Of a stretch of DNA of 64,000 nt, positions 17,720-29,132 are shown in pieces. Position 1 is the first letter of the stretch. The number at the start of each line of letters is the position of its first letter. The notes below the pieces were generated by a model that worked only from the letters and a program-made list of their open reading frames with translations, did not search any database and was not told the origin of the DNA. Where the stretch lies: positions 50,684 through 114,683 of the forward strand of contig NZ_PPQS01000042.1 of the NCBI RefSeq assembly GCF_002902405.1, read 5' to 3'. The position numbers were made by a program, and so were the translations under genes. The stretch is from Staphylococcus schweitzeri. Its GTDB lineage: Bacteria; Bacillota; Bacilli; Staphylococcales; Staphylococcaceae.

Positions 17720-17866
17720 ATAAAAAAAGTGACAAATAACCAACATCTAAATAAATCCCCTCACTTCTGCAATAGTGAGGGGATTTATTTAGATGTTCAA
17801 TTTATTATGTAACTAATTATAGCATTGATGAACAAGGTGCGAAACGTATTATTACAATTAATGAAT
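17720..17866. repeat. Direct repeat copy 2: relic of the type I toxin locus
   Basis: Matches 13334-13494. It keeps the last seven toxin codons in frame (reading NKKSDK then stop), the terminator, GATGTTCAATTTATTA (17792-17807) and the antisense -10 TATAAT. The upstream part of the toxin gene, its ribosome site and its promoter are absent, and the antisense -35 has decayed from TTGCAT to TTTCGC. Confidence 0.85.
17742..17797. terminator. 24-bp perfect palindromic hairpin after the ABC pair
   Basis: The arms 17742-17765 and 17774-17797 are exactly complementary over 24 bp with an 8-nt loop. This is the copy 2 version of the toxin-locus terminator; copy 1 carries mismatches. It lies 55 bp after the second ABC gene and probably terminates it. 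Confidence 0.85.
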
Positions 17867-18059
17867 CGTTTAAGAATATGATAAAGATAGGGTTTCTTTT
17901 TATAAGAAATAATGTGATTATTAATTTCAACTGACATATTTTATCGAATCATTTTTTGTACTTAACAAACTAAGTTCAAAGTTTTATGCCACTTCAATAG
18001 GAAAGTCAAACTTTTGACGAAATTTATAGTTATACAGAGAAGTTTAAATTCATGTTTTC

Positions 18060-18112
18060 TTGAAAAATGCTCGCCCTAAATGTAAACTTATTAATTATAA
18101 AAGTTTACATTT
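18060..18112 (+). promoter_or_regulatory. bio promoter with BirA operator
   Basis: The 12-bp inverted repeat AAATGTAAACTT (18078-18089) and AAGTTTACATTT (18101-18112) with an 11-bp spacer matches the BirA operator type. It covers the -10 (TAAACT, 18083-18088), which lies 17 bp after TTGAAA at 18060. Biotinyl-AMP-bound BirA would block transcription of the biotin operon here. Confidence 0.85.
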
Positions 18113-18131
18113 AAGTGGAGGTGTCTTTTTT

Positions 18132-18818
18132 ATGAGGATTTTTATAACAAGTACGAATACAGATATAGGTAAAACTTATGTCACAAAGCACTTATATCAT
18201 GCTTTGAAAAAGCTTGGCTATCGTGTTTGTATTTTTAAACCGTTTCAAACTGAAGAACTTCAGGATGGAACGTTTCCAGATTTAGAAGTGTTTAAAAATG
18301 AATGTGATTTGAATTATGATACAACGTCGCTTTATACATTTAAGCAACCTGTATCACCACACTTAGCATTTAAAATGGCGAATAAAACCTTCCTAAATAA
18401 ACAATATGTATTAGATAAAATAAATGATTTAGATAATGCATTTGATTTTATCTTAATTGAGGGTGCCGGAGGAATTGGCGTGCCAATATATGAAGGTACA
18501 AATGATTTCTATATGACTAAAGATCTTATTAATGATTGTGCAGATTGTGTCATCAGTGTTCTGCCATCAAAACTAGGTGCCATCAGTGATGCGATTGTTC
18601 ATCAAAACTATGTTGACCATCATGTATCACTGTATAACTTTTTAATCATGAATCGATACACAGATAATTACATTGAAAAAGACAATCAAATTACAATTGA
18701 AAAATTAACAAATAAAACGGTGTACACGTTTGAAGAACATGCCACGTATGAAAATTTCTCAGAAGCATTTTTAAAACAATTAATAGGAGTTAAAAATGAA
18801 TTATACACAAGAACTTAA
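18132..18818 (+). CDS. bioD: Dethiobiotin synthetase
   Basis: 228 residues from ATG 18132, which follows GTGGAGGTG; the frame is open further upstream but through the BirA operator. The P-loop TSTNTDIGKTYV (residues 6-17) and EGAGGIGVPIYE identify BioD, which closes the ureido ring of dethiobiotin from DAPA, CO2 and ATP. First gene of the bioDABFWX operon; its end overlaps bioA by 23 bp, suggesting translational coupling. Confidence 0.93.
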   Translation: MRIFITSTNTDIGKTYVTKHLYHALKKLGYRVCIFKPFQTEELQDGTFPDLEVFKNECDLNYDTTSLYTFKQPVSPHLAFKMANKTFLNKQYVLDKINDLDNAFDFILIEGAGGIGVPIYEGTNDFYMTKDLINDCADCVISVLPSKLGAISDAIVHQNYVDHHVSLYNFLIMNRYTDNYIEKDNQITIEKLTNKTVYTFEEHATYENFSEAFLKQLIGVKNELYTRT

Positions 18819-20154
18819 ACAAAAAGACTCAGAATATGTTTGGCATCCATTTACACAAATGGGTGTATATAGTAAAGAAGAAGCTATCATCATTGAAAAA
18901 GGAAAGGGAAGTTACCTTTACGATACGAATGGTAATAAATATTTAGACGGTTATGCATCGTTATGGGTCAATGTGCATGGCCATAATAATAAGTATTTGA
19001 ATAAGGTAATTAAGAAGCAACTCAATAAAATTGCACATTCAACGCTTTTAGGGTCGTCAAACATTCCGTCAATCGAACTTGCTGAAAAATTAATCGAAAT
19101 CACTCCAAGTAATCTTAGAAAAGTTTTTTATTCCGATACGGGTAGTGCGTCAGTTGAAATCGCAATAAAAATGGCATATCAATATTGGAAAAATATTGAT
19201 AGAGAGAAATATGCTAAGAAAAATAAATTTATTACGCTCAATCATGGCTACCACGGCGATACGATCGGCGCGGTAAGTGTTGGGGGGATCAAGACATTTC
19301 ATAAAATATTTAAAGACTTAATATTTGAGAATATTCAAGTAGAAAGTCCGTCATTCTATCGCAGTAATTATGATACTGAAAAAGAAATGATGACAGCAAT
19401 TTTAGCAAATATAGAGCAGATTCTAATTGAAAGAAATGATGAAATCGCAGGGTTAATATTGGAACCATTGATTCAAGGTGCAACAGGCTTATTTGTTCAT
19501 CCTAAAGGCTTTTTAAAAGAAGTCGAGAAATTGTGTAAAAAATACGATGTCTTATTAATTTGTGATGAGGTAGCTGTTGGTTTTGGAAGAACTGGTAAGA
19601 TGTTTGCATGTAATCATGAAGATGTTCAACCCGATATTATGTGCTTAGGTAAGGCGATTACAGGTGGCTACCTACCACTTGCAGCTACATTGACATCTCA
19701 AAAAATATACGATGCATTTTTAAGTGATTCGCACGGTGTGAATACCTTTTTCCATGGTCATACATACACTGGAAATCAAATCGTTTGTACAGTTGCTTTA
19801 GAAAATATAAAACTTTATGAACAGCGTAATTTGTTGTCACATATTAAAAAAACATCATCAACACTTGCAAAGCAGCTACAAACATTGAAACGCCATCGAA
19901 ATGTTGGTGATGTAAGAGGACGAGGCTTAATGTTTGGTGTTGAACTGGTTGTAGATAAAGATAGTAAAACACCGTTAGAAATTGAAAAAGTTGAACGTAT
20001 TGTACGGAGTTGTAAAGAAAACGGGTTAATGATTAGAAATTTAGAAAATGTCATTACGTTTGTGCCAGTGTTAAGTATGTCAAATAAAGAAGTGAAAACG
20101 ATGGTACGTATTTTTAAAAAGGCAATACATAACATACTAGATAGGAAGTGTTAA
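18796..20154 (+). CDS. bioA: Adenosylmethionine-8-amino-7-oxononanoate (DAPA) aminotransferase
   Basis: 452 residues, PLP-dependent class III aminotransferase. Landmarks: VWHPFTQM at the N-terminus, [33 protein letters not shown] and the PLP lysine in [14 protein letters not shown] (about Lys286). It converts KAPA to DAPA. The amino donor is S-adenosylmethionine in most species but lysine in the B. subtilis enzyme; sequence inspection alone does not decide here. The start ATG overlaps bioD and follows AATAGGAGTTAAAA. Confidence 0.94.
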   Translation: MNYTQELKQKDSEYVWHPFTQMGVYSKEEAIIIEKGKGSYLYDTNGNKYLDGYASLWVNVHGHNNKYLNKVIKKQLNKIAHSTLLGSSNIPSIELAEKLIEITPSNLRKVFYSDTGSASVEIAIKMAYQYWKNIDREKYAKKNKFITLNHGYHGDTIGAVSVGGIKTFHKIFKDLIFENIQVESPSFYRSNYDTEKEMMTAILANIEQILIERNDEIAGLILEPLIQGATGLFVHPKGFLKEVEKLCKKYDVLLICDEVAVGFGRTGKMFACNHEDVQPDIMCLGKAITGGYLPLAATLTSQKIYDAFLSDSHGVNTFFHGHTYTGNQIVCTVALENIKLYEQRNLLSHIKKTSSTLAKQLQTLKRHRNVGDVRGRGLMFGVELVVDKDSKTPLEIEKVERIVRSCKENGLMIRNLENVITFVPVLSMSNKEVKTMVRIFKKAIHNILDRKC

Positions 20155-20155
20155 T

Positions 20156-21140
20156 ATGAAATTGGCTAAACGCATATTACAAGGGGAACAATTAACAAAA
20201 GATACTGTATTGAAAATTTATGAAGATACTAATATTGATACTTTAGATTTATTAAATGAGGCGTATATTTTAAGAAAACATTATTTCGGTAAGAAAGTAA
20301 AATTAAACATGATTTTAAATGCTAAAAGTGGTATTTGTCCTGAGAATTGTGGGTACTGTGGACAATCACGAGATATTAAGCAAAAACAGCGATATGCTTT
20401 AATTCCAGAGGAACAAATTATTGATGGTGCAAAGGTGGCACATGATAATCATATCGGGACATATTGTATTGTTATGAGTGGTAGAGGACCAAGCGATAAA
20501 GAAGTTGATCATATTAGTAACACTGTGAGAACGATTAAATCTCAACACCCACAACTGAAAATATGTGCATGTTTAGGATTAACGAATGACGAACAAGCAA
20601 AGAAACTTAAGTCAGCTGGTGTAGATAGATATAATCATAATATTAATACAAGTGAAAATTACCATGATAACGTCGTGACAACGCATAGTTATAAAGATAG
20701 AACAGATACGATAGAACTAATGAAAGCGAATAATATATCACCATGTTCTGGCGTGATTTGTGGTATGGGAGAATCTAATCAAGATATTGTTGATATGGCA
20801 TTTGCTTTGAAAGAAATGGATGCCGACAGTATTCCGATTAATTTTTTGCATCCAATCAAAGGCACAAAGTTTGGAAGCATGGATGATTTAACACCAATGA
20901 AATGTTTGAGAATCGTAGCATTATTCCGATTAATTAATCCTACGAAAGAAATTCGAATTGCTGGAGGAAGAGAAGTCAACTTACGTTCGTTACAGCCATT
21001 AGCATTAAAAGCGGCGAATTCAATATTTGTCGGTGATTATCTAATTACTGGCGGTCAACCTAATCAATTAGACTACGACATGATTAATGATTTGGGCTTT
21101 GAAATAGATTATGGAACTTGTGAAAATAAGGAAAGCAAGA

Positions 21141-21163
<23 letters not shown>
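20156..21163 (+). CDS. bioB: Biotin synthase
   Basis: 335 residues, radical-SAM enzyme. Cys61, Cys65 and Cys68 (CPENCGYC) bind the 4Fe-4S cluster that cleaves S-adenosylmethionine; later Cys residues in YCIVMSG, KICACLG and CSGVICG and the Arg in AGGREVNLR fit the second cluster that donates sulfur. It inserts sulfur into dethiobiotin. It starts one base after the bioA stop codon, behind AGGAAGTGTTAAT. Confidence 0.95.
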
Positions 21164-22959
<1,796 letters not shown>

Positions 22960-22969
22960 GGGTTTTAGT

Positions 22970-23437
22970 ATGACATCAAAAGATATTACTCAAATTAGTG
23001 TCATTGCTGCGATTTTAACCATTTTTGCAGTTTTGAAAATACCATCCATTATACCAGGATTAGACTTTCAATTATCTGCACCGGCAGCATTATTAATATT
23101 AGCTTTCTTTGGAATTAAAAAGTACTTTTTAGGCGGACTTTTATCAAGCATATTATTGCTGGTATTTGGCGTATTTAATCCAATTAATGTGATCATTTCT
23201 ATTATATTTAGAGTTATAGCTATTGCAGTTATTTATTTATTGAAAATAAATGTTCTATCATTAGTTTTAGCAAGTGTATTAGGCAGTTTGGTATCTAGAC
23301 TACTATTATCAATTATTTTAAATTTACCTGTGTGGGCAGTATTATTAAACGCGATTCCAGGAGTAATATTCACTTTAACTGTAGCTATTCCTTTATATAT
23401 CACATTGAGAAAAAGAATTGCAGTCTTACTAAGGTAA
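22970..23437 (+). CDS. bioX: BioX-like membrane protein, last gene of the biotin operon
   Basis: 155 residues with five or six hydrophobic segments and little else, resembling small S-component-type proteins of vitamin transporters (FQLSAPAALLILAFFGIKKYFLGGL). It starts 10 bp after bioW behind a weak GGGGTTTTAGT site. Its place in the operon suggests uptake of pimelate, biotin or a precursor, but there is no energising ATPase nearby, and the function is inferred from position only. The bioX name is from memory of the staphylococcal operon. Confidence 0.75.
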   Translation: MTSKDITQISVIAAILTIFAVLKIPSIIPGLDFQLSAPAALLILAFFGIKKYFLGGLLSSILLLVFGVFNPINVIISIIFRVIAIAVIYLLKINVLSLVLASVLGSLVSRLLLSIILNLPVWAVLLNAIPGVIFTLTVAIPLYITLRKRIAVLLR

Positions 23438-23447
23438 TAAATTAAAT

Positions 23448-23479
23448 CACGGTCGTCACAATTACTGGTGTCGACCGTG
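23448..23479. terminator. Bidirectional terminator between bioX and hlgB
   Basis: CACGGTCG (23448-23455) pairs with CGACCGTG (23472-23479), with partial pairing further in. It lies between the convergent biotin operon and hlgCB operon and has short T-rich tails on both strands. Confidence 0.75.
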
Positions 23480-23488
23480 TTTGACTAG

Positions 23489-24466
23489 CTATTTATTGTT
23501 TTCAGTTTCTTTTGTATCTAATAATTTCACTTTGTGATTTTCCCAATCGATTTCATATGTTGATTTAAATGTTCTTGTTTTATAGTTTTTATAATTCGCG
23601 CCTGCCCAGTAGAAACCATTCCAACGAATTTGGTATAAGTCCATCTCGCGTTGGTAAGTTACAGTTAGTTTAGATTTTTTAGCTCCATCTTGTCTATGAG
23701 ATAGTACGCTTAAAAATTCTGGATTAAAGTTGCTTCTAGATAATAATGGCATTTGGTGTTGTGCTATGAAGTTTTGACCAGCGTTTGCGCTGCTTTGTCT
23801 GCCAGCTAAGAAGAGTTCATTACCATATGTTGGGTGGAAGCTATCACGTCCATAAGGTCCCCAACCATTATTCATAATTTTATGTGCTTCAACACCCCAG
23901 CCAACATTTTTATAATTTGTGTTGCGACTTAAAGTAGTTCTGTAACTTTCTTGTTTATAATTGATTGTTTCAGAAAAAGCCGTATTTCCATTCAGTCCGC
24001 CAGATAAGCCATTAGAGATACTAATGTCACCACCAAATGTATAGCCTAAAGTATTTTGAACTTGAAACTCTTCATTTTGATTTTTTGGTGCATAATCAAC
24101 GACGTTTACTGAATCGTTAGATTGTGAGCTTATAGATACATTGTATTTAGCGCCCCAATATATTTTTGAAAAGTCGTAGTCTTTAGGGTTTGGTCTTTCA
24201 TAACCTGAGTTAATATTTCCAGTAGCTTTAAGTACTAAAGTATCTTTATCATAACTTTTATCTTTAATGAAATTGAATGTTAAAATCTGTGAAATATTAA
24301 ATTTATCGGAGTCTGCTGTTGCTGTTGTTTTGTATAAAGTAACTTTATCATCGACTTTTTTGACGTTTACTGGTGTGATTTTGCCTTCAGCGTTAGCAGT
24401 ATTTGAAAGTAATAGCAATGCCATGGACGTAGCAACGGATGATTTGACTATATTATTCATTTTCAT
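23489..24466 (-). CDS. hlgB: Gamma-haemolysin component B (F subunit)
   Basis: 325 residues with a signal peptide of about 26 ([10 protein letters not shown] then EGKIT). It is the F-type subunit of the bicomponent leukocidins, with the family phrases [29 protein letters not shown] and [19 protein letters not shown]. Secreted, it combines with HlgA or HlgC into an octameric beta-barrel pore in host cell membranes. It sits 1 bp after hlgC in the same operon. Differences from the S. aureus protein I remember cluster near [18 protein letters not shown]. Confidence 0.96.
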   Translation of the reverse strand: MKMNNIVKSSVATSMALLLLSNTANAEGKITPVNVKKVDDKVTLYKTTATADSDKFNISQILTFNFIKDKSYDKDTLVLKATGNINSGYERPNPKDYDFSKIYWGAKYNVSISSQSNDSVNVVDYAPKNQNEEFQVQNTLGYTFGGDISISNGLSGGLNGNTAFSETINYKQESYRTTLSRNTNYKNVGWGVEAHKIMNNGWGPYGRDSFHPTYGNELFLAGRQSSANAGQNFIAQHQMPLLSRSNFNPEFLSVLSHRQDGAKKSKLTVTYQREMDLYQIRWNGFYWAGANYKNYKTRTFKSTYEIDWENHKVKLLDTKETENNK

Positions 24467-24467
24467 A

Positions 24468-25415
24468 TCAGTTCTGTCCTTTCACTTTGATTTCATGTGT
24501 CTTCCAATTAACTTCATATTTCACAGTATAATTTCTATTCACAAATGCATTATGGATTCTATGGCCATCTAAATAACTGTTACCATAATGAGTCGATCTT
24601 TTAATGGCATGTGTGACATCCATATTTCGACCATAAGTGATTTCAAATTCACTTGTGTCGCCTGAACCTTTTTCATGAGATACTGTTGCGATAAATGAAG
24701 GGTTAAAACCACTTTGTACTAGAGGTGGTAGTTCATTATCTGGAACAAAGTAATCTCTAGGGTCTTTACTATGTGGTTTATAGCCTACAAATAAATCGCT
24801 ATCGAATGCTGATTTTTGACCTGATGGAGAGGTGAATGCATTTGCTTTGATACCCCATAAAATACTTTTAGAGTTTTGTTGTTCTACTTCACTGACATAA
24901 TTTTGTTGTGTGTAGCTAATTGATTTAGAATAGTTAAATGAACCATTACCACCAAGTGATGGTGCAGATTGGAATTTACCACCGATATTGTATCCTAATG
25001 TCTGACTCACATTTGTAGATTCTATTTTATTTTTCGGTAGATAATTTATTAAAGAAACATTTGGATCATTTGTTTTTAACCCAATATTATATTGGAATGG
25101 CCAACGCATAGATTTAACATGATCCGTATTTTTATAGTTGTAATATGTTGTTCGAGAACTAATGAATCCTTGCATTTTTAAAATTAATGCGTCTTTGTTA
25201 TATTTTTTATCCTTCACAAAGTCGAATTGTATATTTTGAGTCACGGCCCATTTATTACTTGTTTTATCTTCTGTCCTTTTGATAATTTCTACATCACTTC
25301 CTTTACCGATGTCTTCAGTATCGTTAGCAGCTTTAGCGTTTTCGAATAACGGATTGGCAAGAGGGGCAAGTAAGCTTACACATAAAGTTGTAGCTAATAT
25401 TTTATTTCTAAGCAT
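24468..25415 (-). CDS. hlgC: Gamma-haemolysin component C (S subunit)
   Basis: 315 residues from ATG 25415, the usual HlgC length; a GTG three codons upstream overlaps the AAAGTGA ribosome site. The signal peptide is about 29 residues (ENAKA then ANDTED). S-type subunit that recognises host receptors and pairs with HlgB. Conserved phrases: [35 protein letters not shown] and [21 protein letters not shown]. First gene of hlgCB, under a SaeR box. Several substitutions, such as NAFTSPSGQ and LKTNDPNV, set it apart from the standard S. aureus allele as I recall it. Confidence 0.95.
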   Translation of the reverse strand: MLRNKILATTLCVSLLAPLANPLFENAKAANDTEDIGKGSDVEIIKRTEDKTSNKWAVTQNIQFDFVKDKKYNKDALILKMQGFISSRTTYYNYKNTDHVKSMRWPFQYNIGLKTNDPNVSLINYLPKNKIESTNVSQTLGYNIGGKFQSAPSLGGNGSFNYSKSISYTQQNYVSEVEQQNSKSILWGIKANAFTSPSGQKSAFDSDLFVGYKPHSKDPRDYFVPDNELPPLVQSGFNPSFIATVSHEKGSGDTSEFEITYGRNMDVTHAIKRSTHYGNSYLDGHRIHNAFVNRNYTVKYEVNWKTHEIKVKGQN

Positions 25416-25485
25416 AAGTTTCACTTTCTTTCTATATTATTATTTAACTTAATTAAATAATAATATATTTTGGGCGTTATTTTAA

Positions 25486-25501
25486 TTAACTGTTCATTAA
25501 C
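25486..25501 (-). promoter_or_regulatory. SaeR box upstream of hlgC
   Basis: TTAAC-TGTTCA-TTAAC on the + strand, that is GTTAA-N6-GTTAA reading toward hlgC. This is an exact match to the SaeR consensus, about 70 bp upstream of the start codon. Confidence 0.85.
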
Positions 25502-25649
25502 AATTGACCTATATCAACTATTTTGAAATGCTGTTTAAAATCCTGAAATTCCGTTCAATAGGGTCTTTTTAATTGAAATGCCAAAAGCTAATTTTGAGTG
25601 AAAATAAGTTATTAAACCATTGATAATGTTGATGATTATTAACTTTTGA

Positions 25650-25665
25650 TAGTAACCGTTTTCAC
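25650..25665 (-). promoter_or_regulatory. Cre-like site far upstream of hlgC
   Basis: On the minus strand the core reads TGAAAACGGTTACTA, matching WTGNAANCGNWNNCWW except at the first base. It lies about 235 bp upstream of hlgC, so any role is uncertain. The rest of 25502-25920 is AT-rich with no recognised gene. Confidence 0.35.
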
Positions 25666-25923
25666 GAATGTCCATTTAGTTTTTTGATTCAATGTTTGTA
25701 AAAGTTAAATAATGGGTTTTACAATTCTGTTTATTTATCTTTAACAATTAATTATTTATTAACTTGAGAATAATTATTTAAGGGTTTAAGTTAAATAATT
25801 TCATTGTGTTCTGTGTATTTTTACTATGATGAGAAAGTAAATTTTCATGCGATTCAGTTGTTATTACTAAATTTAATGTCGTGTAACATTACTTGTTATC
25901 AGTGTAGGATGTAATAAGTAAAA

Positions 25924-25956
25924 AATCCTGAGACAAGTATGAAGTGTCTCAGGATT
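25924..25956 (-). terminator. Terminator of hlgA
   Basis: A 12-bp perfect stem (AATCCTGAGACA at 25924-25935 with TGTCTCAGGATT at 25945-25956) is followed on the minus strand by a T run. It separates hlgA from hlgCB, confirming that hlgA is its own unit. Confidence 0.9.
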
Positions 25957-25973
25957 GTCATATTGTTATATGT

Positions 25974-26951
<978 letters not shown>

Positions 26952-26956
26952 CTATT

Positions 26957-26988
26957 GGTAAGCGTTTTCAAATTAACTATTTGTTAAC
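26957..26988 (-). promoter_or_regulatory. SaeR box with adjoining cre-like site upstream of hlgA
   Basis: TTAAC-TATTTG-TTAAC at 26973-26988 is an exact SaeR repeat (GTTAA-N6-GTTAA toward hlgA). Touching it on the promoter side, 26957-26972 reads on the minus strand as TTTGAAAACGCTTACC, one mismatch from the cre consensus. The 340 bp beyond, to 27330, are AT-rich with no convincing gene. Confidence 0.75.
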
Positions 26989-27330
26989 AGTTAATTATTA
27001 TTAATATATATGTAAAGGCGCTTTTAATCATTGGCAAATGATGTTTTACTGTTTATTTGTATTTGAGGAAATTTTTTGGCATAGAACTTTATATAGCGGT
27101 GCAACTAAGATTTGTAAGATTGATTTAACTATTCTTTTAATAAATGAAGTTAAAGAGGGGAAGATTGTGACATAATTTGTAGTGATACATTGTTAATAAA
27201 GTTGAGTGAATTCAACGAAAATATAAACTATTCGTTAATGAAGAAATTTTTATTTAACATAGTAAAAAGGGAAAATGATGAGTTTGACAAATAGGGACTG
27301 GATATCGAAGGTTTTAATATAAATAATAAT

Positions 27331-27366
27331 AAGAACCGTTGATTCATTTTAGGAACAACGGTTCTT
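27331..27366. terminator. Bidirectional terminator downstream of sbi
   Basis: AAGAACCGTTG (27331-27341) pairs perfectly with CAACGGTTCTT (27356-27366). It lies 25 bp after the sbi stop codon. The better T tail (TTCTTTTT) is on the + strand, where no clear gene ends. Confidence 0.85.
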
Positions 27367-27391
27367 TTTCACGGATATTTTAATACGAAAA

Positions 27392-28672
27392 TTATTTAAA
27401 AATTAATGTAAGACTAGGGAAGATATTTTTGAATGATGTTGCTGTTTCAGCTGTAGTTATAGCAGCTTTAACTACTTTTGGATTTTGATAAAATGCATAT
27501 AATACTTTACCTGTGTTTAAAGTTTCAGTTACATAGTTTCTTACTTGTGCATATGATTTAGATACATAATTTTTTTGATCTTCAACTTTTAATGGTTGGA
27601 TGTATGATTTGTATCCATTACCAAAAACTGATAGTACAGTTTTATCTATTGTACCTTTATATTTAAAATATTTATCAGTGTAGTACTTTGCAGTGTCATA
27701 TTTATCTTTATAGCTTTTATAAGTATCTGTTAAATACTTGTAACCATAGTTAAATGAATTTTTTAATGATTGGTAGTAACCTAGTAATTTTGATTGAGGA
27801 ACCTCAACTTTTGGAGATTCTGCTTTAGGTTTTTCAATTTGTGGTGATTGAATTTGAGGAGCCTCAACTTTTGGCGCCACTTTCTTTTCAGCATCTTTTT
27901 GAGCTACCAACACGTCTAATTGTTTCTGTAGGTGTTTTTGAACATCCATAGGAGCTTTGTTAACTTCACGTTGTGCTAAACGTCTATTTTCAATAGAATC
28001 TTTCTCGTTTAATTTTGTAATCGCATTATTTGCAGCTTTCACACGCTCATCATGACGTACGATTGCTTTTTCGATAGAAACTTTTTCAACAAAGCGGTTG
28101 TTTTTATCACGTAAATCTTTTGGTAATTTTGAGTTAGCTTCATAAGCTGCTGATTTATCATGTGGAGCTTTGTTATCTTGGAAATCTTGGATAGCTTTAT
28201 TAGCATTTTCAATGTTTTGACGTTCTTTTGCTTTAGGTGATTGGATTGACTCAACCCAAACTTGTTGGCTTCTATCAGGATTTTCTTTAATTTGTGCAAT
28301 GTAATTATTTTTCTCAGCTTCAGTTAAGTTTTTGTTATTATGAATATCGTAAAAAGCATTTTGTTGTGCAACACGACGTTCAGGATTTTTACTGTCTTTA
28401 AGTGACTCACTGAAAACCTCTTGAGCGCGTTCAGGGTGTTCGCGTAAAGTTTTTATGTATTGGTCACGTTGTTCTTCTGTGATGCCTTTCAAATGTAATA
28501 CTTGGTAAAATGCTTTTTGTTGATCAGTTACATAATTGTTTTGAGTTGTTTGTTGCTTAGTTGAAGTTTGTTGCGAATTTTCACTCGCTTTTGCTTCCCC
28601 ATTTGAAATCATTGTAGCTAAAGTAATAGTTGCTGCCCCAACTAGCAACTTAGAGATGTATTTGTTTTTCAT
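27392..28672 (-). CDS. sbi: Immunoglobulin-binding protein Sbi
   Basis: 426 residues. Signal peptide to about residue 29 (SNGEAKA). Two three-helix IgG-binding modules follow ([32 protein letters not shown] near 53-85 and [32 protein letters not shown] near 105-137), then the complement C3/factor H-binding domains III-IV, a proline-rich repeat tract ([23 protein letters not shown]) and a tyrosine-rich C-terminal region. It has no LPXTG; Sbi is secreted and associated with lipoteichoic acid. The proline tract is one 10-residue unit shorter than in the S. aureus Sbi I remember. Start ATG follows AAAGGGAATTAAC. Confidence 0.95.
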   Translation of the reverse strand: MKNKYISKLLVGAATITLATMISNGEAKASENSQQTSTKQQTTQNNYVTDQQKAFYQVLHLKGITEEQRDQYIKTLREHPERAQEVFSESLKDSKNPERRVAQQNAFYDIHNNKNLTEAEKNNYIAQIKENPDRSQQVWVESIQSPKAKERQNIENANKAIQDFQDNKAPHDKSAAYEANSKLPKDLRDKNNRFVEKVSIEKAIVRHDERVKAANNAITKLNEKDSIENRRLAQREVNKAPMDVQKHLQKQLDVLVAQKDAEKKVAPKVEAPQIQSPQIEKPKAESPKVEVPQSKLLGYYQSLKNSFNYGYKYLTDTYKSYKDKYDTAKYYTDKYFKYKGTIDKTVLSVFGNGYKSYIQPLKVEDQKNYVSKSYAQVRNYVTETLNTGKVLYAFYQNPKVVKAAITTAETATSFKNIFPSLTLIFK

Positions 28673-28748
28673 GTTAATTCCCTTTCTTTTTACATATTAA
28701 ATTTATTGTATGCTTTTAGAATTTATCACAGGCACATACAAAAGGAAA

Positions 28749-28796
28749 TTAACTAATTATTAACTAATGTTAACTAATCGATTAACTTGTGTTAAC
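28749..28796 (-). promoter_or_regulatory. Array of five SaeR half-sites upstream of sbi
   Basis: Five TTAAC elements lie at 28749, 28760, 28770, 28782 and 28792, with spacers of 6, 5, 7 and 5. The first pair (28749-28764) is an exact TTAAC-N6-TTAAC SaeR repeat; the others repeat its roughly 11-bp period. Confidence 0.8.
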
Positions 28797-28897
28797 TAAC
28801 CAAATAAGCTTTTTATTCAGAATATTCAGCGTGTTTTTAGAGGATAGAAATGAATGTAGTTTTGACATATTTTCTAACAAATAGGGGAAGTTAGGCA

Positions 28898-28994
28898 CCT
28901 TTCTAGCTCATAAAATTCGCAGAAAATAGAGGAACGCATTAGATAGCTTCGCTACTAATGCATAAGCCTTTCTAGCTCATAAAATTCGCAGAAA
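28898..28994. repeat. 28-bp direct repeat around a hairpin, between sbi and the CDF gene
   Basis: The same 28 bases, beginning CCTTTCTAGCTCATAAAATT, occur at 28898-28925 and 28967-28994. Between them GCATTAG-A-TAGC and GCTACTAATGC fold back on a TTC loop (about 28936-28962). The second copy is itself a hairpin (GCCTTTCT with AGAAAGGC) followed by TAAAAAAATT. No open frame covers it. Confidence 0.75.
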
Positions 28995-29132
28995 GGCTAA
29001 AAAAATTATTAGGGAATACTAAAGAAATAATTAGATTAATTTTATAAAAATTTATAAAAAATAAAAACGTTGTAAATTTAAAATGAATCATTCATAATAT
29101 TGTTACTATACTAATTCAAGGTGGTTCAACAC

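Noticed and set aside
18005..18018. GTCAAA-CT-TTTGAC palindrome upstream of the bio promoter as an operator
   Set aside because: Only six-base arms in AT-rich DNA; the BirA operator explains control of the operon.
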